DNA of 64,000 nucleotides, taken from the NCBI GenBank assembly GCA_049487715.1, contig CP150565.1, positions 186,001-250,000 on the forward strand. Reading direction: 5' to 3'. The notes under the pieces are model-generated. The model did not search any database, was not told where the DNA came from, and worked only from the letters and a program-made list of their open reading frames with translations. The position numbers were made by a program, and so were the translations under genes. Below, in pieces: positions 28,940 through 38,103 of the stretch (within the stretch, counting starts at the first letter, position 1; every line of letters starts with the position of its first letter). Source of the stretch: Pycnococcus provasolii (taxonomy: Eukaryota > Chlorophyta > Pseudoscourfieldiophyceae > Pseudoscourfieldiales).

Positions 28940-30919
28940 ATGGCGATGAATCTCGTGCCTCGTGATGGTGGTGGTGGTGGTGGTGGTGGTGGCACTGGTG
29001 ATGGTGTGGTTGGCGTGGTTAACAATAACATTTCTCCAAGTCCTCTCTCCTCTCGTCTCCTTGCCGCCGCTTCCGCTGCTCGTCTTGCACCGCCTACTCC
29101 GGTGTTAGCTAACATACCCATATTCGACAGAGGAGACGATGCTTCCTCGTTTTCGTTTTCGGTACGCACGGCGCAAGGGGCAGGGCAACCTTACGCAGAG
29201 GAACCTCAGAGAGGAGGAGGACGCGACCACCTTACTGAGCCTCTCCTTGCTGCAAACAACAATAATCATGAACATACCAGTGAGCGGCCGCGCCTCGTCG
29301 GATCCGTGAAGTTTGTGACGTTCGACAGCGCCACCAACTCGTGGAATCTTAAGCTCGATGCGGAGGCGATGCCCGCGTTTCTGAATATGCTTGGCGTCAA
29401 GGATACGACGACTTCAACGCAAGCGGATGAGCAACTGCAGCTGCTCGCACTCACGCCGCCACCGCCACCGATGCCACCACCCTCGCTCACGACGACGACG
29501 AACGACGGCGACGACTTGGAGAAAACACCACCTGTTGCCTCAGCTTCGGAGGACGGTGAAGGTGAAGGTGAGGATGGCCAGGCACACGGTGAAGCTGCTG
29601 CAACAACATCAAAACACGAAGAAGAAGAAGTTTTCGTCACTCGTTGCACGCGGAATGCTGCTGCTGCCGCTGCTGCTGCTGCTGCCGATGCAAAACCTTG
29701 CGAGCCTTCGGGCGTCCTCGTGTACACACTGGGCAGTCAAGGCGGCTTGAGCAGAGTAAAACTCGCGGATCAACGCAACGCCGTCGAACCGTCGGAGTGC
29801 ACCGTCAGCCTTGGGTGGATATTCCACCCGAATTCGTCAGTCATGGTTCGCACAGAGGCGTTCGCCGAGTTCCACGCAAGCGTCAAGGCACAAAAGCGTG
29901 GCGCGCCTAAGATTCTGAGTCGCATCGGAACAGCGGACGAAATTGTGGACCGTTTCAGCGACATAAAGCGCTTACCCAAAGGCTTGCTTGCACACCCTCC
30001 ACCAGAAGCTTGGGCGCCACATCTTGCTGAGATTCTGCCGAAGAAGAGGCCCGTTGGGCGCCCAAAAAAGAGCGAGGCACCACCTGTTGGCGACAATGCG
30101 CAGCAGGACAGTCCAGCGAAAGCTGCTCAGGCTGCTCAGGCTGCTCAGGCTGCACAGTTATCAGATGTCGAGACGAACGAGGAGGAGCGGCTAAGACGCC
30201 AGGCCGAGGCGGAAGATGAGGCTCTGGCGCGCCAGCTGCAGAAGGAATTCGCGTTGGGCGGTCTGCGCAAACGCAGGGCGACGAATGAAGTGCAAACGAC
30301 CGAGAAAACGCATCAAAAAGCTCAGACACTGCCACTGGAGCATCAGCAGCCATCAAATACGAATCACCATGGCGAGCATGACGAGGAGGAGCACGACGAT
30401 GGCGAGGGGGGTGATGCACACAAAACGAAGAAGCGTCGCGTGAGAACCGTCACGGCTGCGGATTCCTCGGCTCATGTGCGCCCCGAGGCGCTCGTTGTCG
30501 GGAGATGGGCAATGGTTATGCACGGTATGGGTCGCAGTCGTGTACACGGTGAGAGCACGCAACCACGTGCACCCTCACCCAACTTTGCTTCCATCGCGGC
30601 GCTTATGCCGCCAGTTGTCGCCGATGTGATCGACATTAGCGCCGCGTCTACTGATGATCCTGGAGCCTCCCTTGCCCCTCGCTCACCGCCGATTGGGCTG
30701 CGATGGCCGAATATGGACGACATGCCGTCGAGCATCGTCCCGCCAAGCCGAGAGGAGGCGATTGCTCGTGCGGGAGGCTACTCAGGCACGGGAAAAACTC
30801 TGCTACAGAACAAGAATGTCCGATACGCGACATACGCACAGGTGATAGCGGCGGACATCGTGAGGATTCACAAGAACAGGGCTGACCTTAAGCGATGGGG
30901 ACCAACAGCCAACTCGTAG
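28940..30919 (+). CDS. AT-hook-containing low-complexity protein, function unknown
   Basis: 659 residues from the ATG at 28940; a second ATG lies two codons on. It opens with a ten-residue Gly run, then disordered segments with poly-Pro, poly-Ala (about 240-250) and acidic tracts. Residues about 250-360 are the best candidate folded domain: VLVYTLGSQGGLSRVKLAD, then VSLGWIFHPNSSVMVRTEAF and DEIVDRFSDIKRLPKGLLAH. KKRPVGRPKK (about residue 370) is a core AT-hook, which binds the minor groove of AT-rich DNA. An amphipathic Glu/Arg/Ala helix follows (EERLRRQAEAEDEALARQLQ). The C-terminus (RYATYAQVIAADIVRIHKNR) may be a second small domain. Likely nuclear. I do not recognise the family. TGTAA lies at 30924. 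Confidence 0.7.
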   Translation: MAMNLVPRDGGGGGGGGGTGDGVVGVVNNNISPSPLSSRLLAAASAARLAPPTPVLANIPIFDRGDDASSFSFSVRTAQGAGQPYAEEPQRGGGRDHLTEPLLAANNNNHEHTSERPRLVGSVKFVTFDSATNSWNLKLDAEAMPAFLNMLGVKDTTTSTQADEQLQLLALTPPPPPMPPPSLTTTTNDGDDLEKTPPVASASEDGEGEGEDGQAHGEAAATTSKHEEEEVFVTRCTRNAAAAAAAAAADAKPCEPSGVLVYTLGSQGGLSRVKLADQRNAVEPSECTVSLGWIFHPNSSVMVRTEAFAEFHASVKAQKRGAPKILSRIGTADEIVDRFSDIKRLPKGLLAHPPPEAWAPHLAEILPKKRPVGRPKKSEAPPVGDNAQQDSPAKAAQAAQAAQAAQLSDVETNEEERLRRQAEAEDEALARQLQKEFALGGLRKRRATNEVQTTEKTHQKAQTLPLEHQQPSNTNHHGEHDEEEHDDGEGGDAHKTKKRRVRTVTAADSSAHVRPEALVVGRWAMVMHGMGRSRVHGESTQPRAPSPNFASIAALMPPVVADVIDISAASTDDPGASLAPRSPPIGLRWPNMDDMPSSIVPPSREEAIARAGGYSGTGKTLLQNKNVRYATYAQVIAADIVRIHKNRADLKRWGPTANS

Positions 30920-31127
30920 AATACTGTAAGCTATCGTAACGTCATCAAAAAACAAAAAACGTCAAAACGCTGGTTACAACTCACAACCCACAACCCACGA
31001 CAAACCTTGGCAACCACTTTTCATCCATTTCTCTCCTCAGTGTCAGTACGCGCTGCAAAACGGCCTCCCGTAGTCGCGACGAGCCGCCAGAACACCGGAA
31101 CTCGTCACTCGGGACTGCATGTCACGC

Positions 31128-31922
31128 TCAGCCAAGGCGCGCGAGGCTGAGCAGCGCCTTGCCCTGTCCATATCCCTGTCCTTCGTACCCTTCGATGGCG
31201 TGGTAGTCGGCACTAAGCGGCGCCTCCGCCGGACAGAAGAGGAAGACACCGTCGGCGAGTGATGCCTGAGTACCCCCGAGTGCATGCGTCGCTCCTGCAA
31301 TAAAGTCGACGAGTCTCTGCTGCTCCGTCTCTCGGCTTCTTCCAGGCGTGTCCGCACAAATGCGCCCGATGTTAAGCACAACGCTTTGGTTTCCACTTCG
31401 CATGGCAGCCACCGCTGCCGCTCCTTCGGCGAAGTCGCGTGGCCACATCACGACGTACGCGTGGTCCTCCTCGCTTTCCACGTGGTGTTCTCCTCCCCCG
31501 CTCGTCGCCCTGGTGGCGACCAACCTCCTGCGATTAGTGGCGTTGGCGTTCATGGCTGCTGCCGCCCACCCTCGCATCGTGGAGACTTCAGCGGCGGCCG
31601 AACTCCTTGCTGCCAACCCACCGAGAGCCCGGCTTTTCCAGCCCGGGTACGCCCTTGCCGGCGTTTCTAGCAAGCTATTATTGTGTCCGCATGCCGCCGC
31701 CTGAGCGGTCACGGCTGCTCCCCTCGAACTAACCTTACTAACCTTGGCGTGTTTGTCCCAGCAGACGGCCTTGCACGCCGTGGCCGGACCCGCGTGGCCT
31801 TGCACAGCAGCCAGGTTCCCGTAGGCTGACGACACGGGGCGACATTGGTGCTGCGTCTGTCGCGGCGAGGCGGAGACGCGAGAGTGCTTCATGTGCAGAG
31901 ACATGTACGAGTGCGAAGACAT
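31128..31922 (-). CDS. SEPF: SepF-like plastid division protein
   Basis: 264 residues from the ATG at 31922. Residues 1-120 are Ser/Ala/His/Gln-rich with almost no acidic residues, fitting a chloroplast transit peptide and linker. Residues about 155-240 match bacterial SepF closely: AYVVMWPRDFAEGAAAVAAM, then NQSVVLNIGRI, QQRLVDFIAGATHALGG and ADGVFLFCPAEAPL. Every core block (PRxF, VVLNL, RxxDFxxGxxxALxG, GVFLxxP) is present. SepF tethers FtsZ to the membrane at the bacterial and cyanobacterial division site (Cdv2 in cyanobacteria). With a plastid-type presequence the protein should act in the chloroplast division ring. The amphipathic membrane-binding helix normally at the SepF N-terminus is not obvious. 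An upstream ATG at 32168 would add a hydrophobic segment and is less likely. Confidence 0.8.
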   Translation of the reverse strand: MSSHSYMSLHMKHSRVSASPRQTQHQCRPVSSAYGNLAAVQGHAGPATACKAVCWDKHAKVSKVSSRGAAVTAQAAACGHNNSLLETPARAYPGWKSRALGGLAARSSAAAEVSTMRGWAAAAMNANATNRRRLVATRATSGGGEHHVESEEDHAYVVMWPRDFAEGAAAVAAMRSGNQSVVLNIGRICADTPGRSRETEQQRLVDFIAGATHALGGTQASLADGVFLFCPAEAPLSADYHAIEGYEGQGYGQGKALLSLARLG

Positions 31923-33256
31923 GAAAGAAAACTGTACTGCGAAGAATGGGTAACAATCAGTCAATCGGGTCCCAAGCGGGGGGGAGGCGCGCGCTCCCCA
32001 AGCACCAGAGAGAGCTGTCAGTCTGTACGTGGAACTGGTGGAAGGAAGAAACAGCGAGAGAAACAACAATGTGGTTGTTAAACAAAAATACTGTAAGACG
32101 TGAGATTCGGTGCTGGAACCATGCATGCAAGGTCTCAATGCAACGCATGCGCCCCTATGCGCCCTCATTATTGCGCCGAGACCAGGGATGGGGATTCACA
32201 ACGGGTCCTAAGAACATGCAGAACCAGCATGGCGCATGCATGTCCGATGCATGTCCCTTGGATCTTGGATCTTGGTTCAGCTTCCGCATTCCTGTGTACG
32301 ACGATTCCTTAGTGACTAGGGTTAGTCTATTGACCTGAGCTGTGGTGCCAGTGGTGCCAGTGGTGCCAGGGAGTGAGGAGTGAGGGGGATGTGTACAGTA
32401 GGGTACAGGATTTGTGCAAGAACATGGAGAGATGGAGGGACACTATTGACAACGGATGTTTCCCACGCCTGACGCCTCGAGGCCTCGACCTTTCCCACCT
32501 TGCTTTCCCGAGGTGGTCATTTTACTCATTTATCGGCATGTGGCTACTGTATGTGGCGGCCATTACTGTACTGTGCATTTGTGTCATTTATGGGACACGC
32601 GCCAGCCCTTCCCATGCGTGAAACGGTGCACCCATGTCTCTGATGAAAAAGGATTAACAACGCCTTTGCCTTTTCGGGGTTGGTTTCCCCATGTTGGTTT
32701 TTGGTTTGGGGGTTTGGTTTTTGGGCGGGGTCCGCAAGGTGGGCCCGCACGATCCGTGTCATGCCCGTCGGAAGGTGCGCCGTGCGCTGGCACCCTTAGC
32801 GATAGAGGGTTCGGGTCACGTTGAGACGTGAGCATTGGGACTCGTCGTACTTATTCACCTCGTTTTCGCGCGCTTACGGCTTCGTCGTCCAGTAGGATTT
32901 CCGACGCACACCTTTTAAAAGGGACCTTAAGTCCACTCCTTTCACAGTTGCGCCGGCCGCCCACGCGCAGGTCGAAGTCGGCGTCGGCGTCGGCGTACCC
33001 GCAGCAGCGCGGCGCGGCCGACTGCGGCGGAGGCTAGAAGTCGCTCGTCCAGCTCGTCGAGCCGTAAGCGGTCGAACGGTCAAGAGGATTACCATTCAGC
33101 TCGAGTGGTGGCACGACAGGGGCCCCGCACGGACCATCGCTCGCTTCGAGGGAGTCATACTCCGCAGAACGGGTCACCTTATTCGTCTGGTGCGAGCGGA
33201 TGAAGGAAAGTATTAATACATTCAATTACTGAATGAGCAATCAAGTTTGCCACGCC
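31923..33256. other. intergenic
   Basis: 1.3 kb upstream of SepF and downstream of ARL6. It carries TGGTGCCAG tandem repeats (32341-32370), CATGCATG-rich stretches (32120-32250) and TACTGTA/GTACAG motifs (32090, 32393, 32565). A minus-strand frame ending TAYGSTSWTSDF at 33034 has a biased composition and no ATG-led domain; not called. Confidence 0.45.
33211..33242 (-). repeat. 3'-flank dispersed element, copy D
   Basis: Minus-strand ATTGCTCATTCAGTAATTGA followed by ATGTATTAATACTT, 15 bp after the ARL6 stop and in its sense orientation. The first 23 bp are identical to copy C near the phosphatase gene. Confidence 0.75.
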
Positions 33257-33805
33257 CTACCGCTTCACGTAGGTGCCGAGCCAGTCCACGCCTCTCGACA
33301 GACCGGCGCCCGTCAGCGCGTCGCTCGGAACAATCTGCCAAGGCCGGCTAGTGATGAGTGCGAGCTGAAGCTGTTCAGCAATTTCAGGAGGGGCAAGCGC
33401 GCCCGCGACGTCCATTTTGTTGGCAAAGAATAGCACTGGAACATCTTTCCCCAGTTCTGAGTGCTTGAGAAGGTTGTCGAGCTCGTCCTTGGCAACCACC
33501 ATGCGCAGCGGATCAGTGGAGTCGACGACGAAAATAACTGCACCAGCCTCACGGTAGTACTGTTCCCAGAGACTCCGGTACCTTCCCGCTCCTGACATGT
33601 CAAACACCTTGAAGTTGATGCGTCCCTTAGACACCTCGCTCACGTTGAATCCCACCGTGGGCGCGATCTCCTTTGTCTGCGCCTTGGGCGGCTTGAGCTT
33701 TTCGATGATGGTTGTTTTCCCGCTGTTGTCAAGTCCCACGACGAGCACGCTCACCTTCTTGCTTCCGCCGAAGAGGCTGTTCCACATGGACCCAAAGAAT
33801 CCCAT
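33257..33805 (-). CDS. ARL6: ARL6/BBS3 small GTPase, with Ala at the catalytic Gln position
   Basis: A complete 182-residue ARF-like GTPase. GLDNSGKTTIIEKLKPPKAQ (P-loop) and APTVGF (switch I) follow the ARL6 pattern, with VFDMSGAGRYRSLWEQYYRE (switch II) and LRMVVAKDELDNLL after it. FFANKMD supplies the base-binding motif. The KLKP, RMVVAKxELD and GVDWL strings are specific for ARL6 rather than ARF1 or ARL3. ARL6-GTP recruits the BBSome to membranes and ciliary gates. Residue 73, Gln in known ARL6 proteins and needed for GTP hydrolysis, is Ala here (codon 33587-33589). GTP may therefore be hydrolysed slowly or only with help. The start MGFFGSM keeps Gly2 and an amphipathic N-terminal helix. 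Confidence 0.9.
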   Translation of the reverse strand: MGFFGSMWNSLFGGSKKVSVLVVGLDNSGKTTIIEKLKPPKAQTKEIAPTVGFNVSEVSKGRINFKVFDMSGAGRYRSLWEQYYREAGAVIFVVDSTDPLRMVVAKDELDNLLKHSELGKDVPVLFFANKMDVAGALAPPEIAEQLQLALITSRPWQIVPSDALTGAGLSRGVDWLGTYVKR

Positions 33806-35030
33806 TTTTTGCTACCTACCTTGTTACGACAGTGCTCACACACGGCGGCTTGGGACGAGACGGCGACGCGTGCACCTTAGTCGTGTACGTAGATCTGTTG
33901 CGTCACGCGGGTCTCTTCTCCTCAGCAGGGACTCGGCCGCAAGCTCACGCGCCGACGCCACTTGTCGAGAGGTTGCACGAGGTCTGGAGCCTGCCTCTTG
34001 GGAGACGAGGCAAGAGTCGTAAGGTGAGATGTGGAAGAAACACGCGCGGAAGCGGGTGTATAATGGGGTTCCGGTGAAGTTCAGGTGTGGCTTGGCGAGA
34101 GAGAGGTGTGAGAACAACCCGTTTGTTTGTTTTGTGATGTGGGACCGAAAGTCCCAACCAACCAACCATCCGTCTCTCTTGATGAGCGCGGCAGTGCGGC
34201 ACCTCCCTTTTGGAGTTCGAAATAGAGGGACCGTACCCGTATTCCCATACCGGTTTAATACCCTTAACACTTGCGAACGACTTGCGAGTTGCGCCTCGCA
34301 GCCTTCGGACGAGAAGAGCCTCGACGAAACCCAACCCCAGGGGGAAGTGGGAGGAAAGTGATCTGGCCCAGAGTACAAAGTACTGCCCACTTTTGCCCAG
34401 AGGCAAGAAACATCAAACACAAATGACCTCCAGGAAGTGAACGGTCTCTTCACGTGCCTGAAGACTTTTGCTGGAGTGGCCGTGCCCAACGGGGGGATCC
34501 CCTCGCTGCCCCATGGGCCGCTGCAAGGGGGGGGGCCCCCACTCCGGCAAGAAACACATGGTCTAAGGACAGCTTGGTCTTATTAAGAGGCCCACTGGCA
34601 AGTTGCCTTATGAACCCTTATGCGACATTATTCACAGTTGAGGCTCGCATTATTAATAGAGGCCTTAGAGGGTAGTTCTATTGCACTATTGCTCGTAGGA
34701 GTCGAAAGCGAACTTGTTGTCTCAGATTCTCCCTTTCCTTCTTTCTCCACCCGTTCTCTACTCTACCCGGTAGTTCTAGCCTTCTAGGCGAAAGAAAGAA
34801 GGGCGACTAGTTGGACTATCGGGCTGGGCTCCCATAGGCTCGATAAATAATAGGCCTGGGATCCCACGATTAACCTTAAACTTTAAAGGGCAAGCTCGTT
34901 AAGCCCTCGCACTGTTCTCGAGGGGTCTTGGCAACCTCGTGTGCCTCGGCTCCGGTTAACCCCCTGGCCTTTCCTCCTCGCTTCTTCCAACTCTCTCTCT
35001 CGCTCGCTCTGCACCTGGCCTCTTGCTGTC
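33806..35030. other. divergent promoter region
   Basis: 1.2 kb between the divergent cilium genes ARL6 and the PIERCE fusion. It contains GGGATCC cores at 34490 and 34858 and CT-rich sequence just before the downstream start. Overlapping minus-strand frames (33836-34489) look random. No RFX-type or other recognised site is claimed. Confidence 0.45.
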
Positions 35031-36560
35031 ATGGCCTCAGCGACGACTGTTGCGGCCAATGGGCCTCCTGAGCCTCAGGTGGCAACGGGCATGTTCCGAA
35101 GTGCGGCCAAGTCGAACACCGAGGCGTTCAAAATATTTGAACAGGAAACGGGAACCTCCATCGCAGACTACGAGAACGTGCTCGACGACGCACCCGCGCG
35201 CCTTCTTGTCCTCGCAACCACCTTCGGGCGCAGGCTCGTCAAAACCATCACCGAAAGGCGCGACTACACGCACCTCATCAAACAGGAGGCGGGAAGGGAA
35301 GGACACGTCACCATGTCTCTGCTCGAGGTGAACGACGTTCCCGTCATCGACTACTGGCTCACGTTCGCGACGAAGTGCAAGAAACTGCAGCCGCTCGAGA
35401 ACAGCGTGTACGTCATCTGCAACGAAGACAACTTCGCAGAACACATCGCGTGGTGCGAGACGCAGGAGTTCAACCACATGAAAACGGAGCACATCTTCAG
35501 CAACGGGCGCACCTCGACGGACCCGCGACAGTCACAGGCTGAGGACATCAAGGTATTCCGCGAGAAGAGCGGCTGGATGGGAAACCTGCACGTCATCGAT
35601 GCCGACTACCTGTTCGAGCCAGACTTTAACTTGCAGCGCATCGTCGAGCACAGTGCCGTGCTCGACTGCGACTGCCTCACGGTTATGGCACCACCGGGAG
35701 CAGCGCCCGAGGGCGTTTACAGCCCGACGATGTTCCAGGACCACGGCGTTTGCGCTGTCAACATGACCGAGCAAAATCCTACCGTCACCGAATTTTCCAC
35801 GGATATTGTAAATGCGTCGCAGATGGACGACGACCACCGCTGCGTCTGTCCGCTGTACTACTTCAAGAGCAGCACGCTTGATCTGCTGGGCACGGTTTAC
35901 GACACGAGCACGGACGCACACAAGGGCTTGTCGCCGTTCCTCGCCTTCATCGTCGACTCGGGGCGACCAGTCAAGAGCCACGTCGTTGACTACTACTTCA
36001 ACGTGCGAAATCTCGACTCGTTCCTGTTCGCAGACCAGTTCTTCGCGTATCACGCGCGCGAGGAGCTCAGGAAGAAGAAGCTTATGGGCTTCCAAGATAC
36101 AGACAGCAACATCGAGTTCGCGGCGAACGCCAACACGGCAGTGGATGCGCAGAAGGCTGATGACATGGCAAAAGGCAAGGCTCTCGCGCGCAGCCAGAGC
36201 CAGCGCGTTAAGGAGGTGAAAGAGGGGACCTCATTCAGAGACGAGGTGGTGGAATATGCGTACAGGTTCTACGCCGCGCTCGCAGGCGCGAAGACCGACG
36301 CGGAGCACGAAGAGCGCGTTCCCGAGCGCTTTTCCGACGCCGCGAAATTCCGCCACAAGGCGAAGGAGCAGCACCCAGTGTACCGCACTTCGAACAACGA
36401 CTACGGCCGCAAGGCGCCAGGGCAGATGGACATGCCGATGAGCTGGACTGGCCTCAACGGCGAATTCACCACGTCGTTCCACAACATGAAGTACCACTTC
36501 ACCGGATTCAACTGTGCGAAGACGTCGTCCAAGATCCACAACACGATGGACGACTTCTGA
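35031..36560 (+). CDS. nucleotidyltransferase-like domain fused to a PIERCE (microtubule inner protein) domain
   Basis: 509 residues from the ATG at 35031. Residues about 35-370 look like a sugar-nucleotide/NTP-transferase fold: an N-terminal helix, LEVNDVPVIDYWLTFATKC, a strand SVYVICNEDNFAEHIAWCE, then NLHVIDADYLFEPDFN and a CPLYYFKSSTLDLLG segment typical of such enzymes. Residues about 430-509 match the Piercer of microtubule wall family: VPERFSDAAKFRHKAKEQHP, then VYRTSNNDYGRKAPGQMDMP and TTSFHNMKYHFTGFN. Animal PIERCE1 and PIERCE2 are short proteins inside the axonemal doublet that anchor outer dynein arms. No example of this fusion is known to me. Catalytic G-x-G-T-R-hyp of standard nucleotidyltransferases is not visible, so the first domain may be structural. 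Divergent from ARL6. Confidence 0.75.
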   Translation: MASATTVAANGPPEPQVATGMFRSAAKSNTEAFKIFEQETGTSIADYENVLDDAPARLLVLATTFGRRLVKTITERRDYTHLIKQEAGREGHVTMSLLEVNDVPVIDYWLTFATKCKKLQPLENSVYVICNEDNFAEHIAWCETQEFNHMKTEHIFSNGRTSTDPRQSQAEDIKVFREKSGWMGNLHVIDADYLFEPDFNLQRIVEHSAVLDCDCLTVMAPPGAAPEGVYSPTMFQDHGVCAVNMTEQNPTVTEFSTDIVNASQMDDDHRCVCPLYYFKSSTLDLLGTVYDTSTDAHKGLSPFLAFIVDSGRPVKSHVVDYYFNVRNLDSFLFADQFFAYHAREELRKKKLMGFQDTDSNIEFAANANTAVDAQKADDMAKGKALARSQSQRVKEVKEGTSFRDEVVEYAYRFYAALAGAKTDAEHEERVPERFSDAAKFRHKAKEQHPVYRTSNNDYGRKAPGQMDMPMSWTGLNGEFTTSFHNMKYHFTGFNCAKTSSKIHNTMDDF

Positions 36561-36570
36561 TCTACCAAGG

Positions 36571-36640
36571 TTTGCTCGTTCAGTAATGAAATGGAATTTA
36601 CTTCGTCCAACGGTCGTCCTTTCACACCATGCACATTCAC
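36571..36640 (+). repeat. 3'-flank dispersed element, copy E
   Basis: TTGCTCGTTCAGTAATGAAA, then TGGAATTTACTTCG, then TCCAACGGTCGTCCTTTCAC and ACCATGCACATTCACC, starting 12 bp after the stop of the PIERCE fusion. It spans both halves: the front as in copies C and D, the back as in copies A and C. Confidence 0.75.
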
Positions 36641-36768
36641 CTTTTTCGCCTATTGTCGTTGTTGTTGTCGCCACAGCGCATCGACATCGCGATGACTCAA
36701 CACACACTACTCTATCTTGAGTCTCTAAAGTCCAGCTTGGCCGGGATCAAATGAAAAAAAATTATGAA

Positions 36769-38103
36769 TTACAAGACGCGCCGTCGCTTTGGCGCGGGCA
36801 AAGCAGGAACCGTGACACTTTCAACTAGACTTTCGAGTCTCACCGTGTCATCCGTCCGCGTTGTTGCCGCTGTCATCGCCGACGCTGCAAGGAAAGCCCT
36901 CTCCACCTCCTGACGGGCTGCGCGCACCGTAGGCCGTGACTCCGCGCGCGTGCGCATGCACGCTGATGCGAGCTCGACGAGTGCAGACGCCACGGCGCCC
37001 TCCGCGGCACTTAGCATGCCGCCACGTGCCGAGCCACCCTGCGCTGCCCACACCTTGACGTCCACGCCACGCGATTTGAGCCACACCTTCACGAGCAGGC
37101 GCAACGTCACGCCGAAGCTGTACACGTCGGCGCTCGGAAGCGCGCCAGTCGCGAGGAAGGAGGATGTCTTCGATTCCATCTCGGGAGGTCGGTAACGAAG
37201 CGTGCCAACCTTTTTCCGGCACCATCGCTCTTCCGCTTTCGAGCGTAGACCGCTCTTCTTCGAGCCAGTTCCCGCAAGCTCAGCTCTTGCCGAGCTCGGC
37301 GCCGGCGGACGTGGCTCGCGGTAAAGACACGCAAGCCCAAAGTCGATGAGCTTTGCCTGGATGGGAACGCGCGCGAGGCTCGACGGAGGTTCGCGGGTAG
37401 CAGATGCGGCGCACTCGAGCACCACATTGCGCCCTTTTACGTCTCGATGGATCAGCCCCGCCGTTTCGTGCAGGAACTCAAGGCCGTGCAGAATGTCACT
37501 TGCACACTTCAACAGGTCGAAAGGTCCCAGCGCAGCGACCGTGTGCTCATCGCGAAGCGAGCCGCCGGAGCCATGCTCGAGCACAATGCCGTATTCCCAG
37601 CCTACGGCGACGTCGTCTTCGTCGGCAGACTTCGAGCTTGTGCCGGCAACCGCAGCTGCGTCATCGGGCGGAGGTGGTGCTGCAGCCTCCTCCTCCTCCT
37701 CAGCGGCGCTAGCAGGTGCATCACCGTCCTCCTTCGCATCAGCCTTGTCATTCTCCTCGGCAGATGAAGCCGCGCGGTGGAGCCACCCATGCGTCTTGGC
37801 GATACAACGGTGTCCACCGCACAGTGCGCCCACGACACAGTGGAGGTACATGTACTCGCGGTGCAGCGCGTCAGCAGCACCGGCGTGGTCGCGAATGGCC
37901 GTCTTAACGGCGAATGTTTGCCCATCGGAGACGTCTCCCTGCTCGTTCGCCGCCTGCTCATTCACCTTGTAGACGCGTCCGTATCCACCTCGCCCAAGCA
38001 ACGTCCAGCTGCACTTCGCGGGCGTGTCTGTCGGCGGCTGCCTGCACGTCGGTCCTGGAGGCGCACCGAGCACCGTACTTGCCGAAGCTGTTCGCACATC
38101 CAT
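36769..38103 (-). CDS. protein kinase with acidic insert
   Basis: 444 residues from the ATG at 38103, just ahead of a complete kinase domain. LGRGGYGRVYKV is the Gly-rich loop, FAVKTAI the ATP Lys, HREYMYLH the helix C Glu, LIHRDVKGRNVVLE the catalytic loop, LIDFGLACL the Mg loop and YRPPEME the activation-segment end; SADVYSFGVTLRLL follows. Between the N-lobe strands sits an insert of ~55 residues rich in Glu, Ala, Pro and Asp. The C-terminus is basic (PAPKRRRVL), a possible nuclear signal. The substrate is unknown. The open frame extends upstream without ATG to a TAG at 38465; a 5' exon beginning MGIQGRRLRKLAE at about 38556 is possible. Confidence 0.85.
   Translation of the reverse strand: MDVRTASASTVLGAPPGPTCRQPPTDTPAKCSWTLLGRGGYGRVYKVNEQAANEQGDVSDGQTFAVKTAIRDHAGAADALHREYMYLHCVVGALCGGHRCIAKTHGWLHRAASSAEENDKADAKEDGDAPASAAEEEEEAAAPPPPDDAAAVAGTSSKSADEDDVAVGWEYGIVLEHGSGGSLRDEHTVAALGPFDLLKCASDILHGLEFLHETAGLIHRDVKGRNVVLECAASATREPPSSLARVPIQAKLIDFGLACLYREPRPPAPSSARAELAGTGSKKSGLRSKAEERWCRKKVGTLRYRPPEMESKTSSFLATGALPSADVYSFGVTLRLLVKVWLKSRGVDVKVWAAQGGSARGGMLSAAEGAVASALVELASACMRTRAESRPTVRAARQEVERAFLAASAMTAATTRTDDTVRLESLVESVTVPALPAPKRRRVL

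Noticed and set aside
33034-33225. Short minus-strand frame ending TAYGSTSWTSDF
   Set aside because: It lacks an ATG and overlaps the 3'-flank element of ARL6. Could be a terminal exon, but evidence is insufficient.
33836-34489. Overlapping minus-strand frames upstream of ARL6
   Set aside because: Two frames overlap with similar random-looking composition and no recognisable motif. Treated as promoter DNA.
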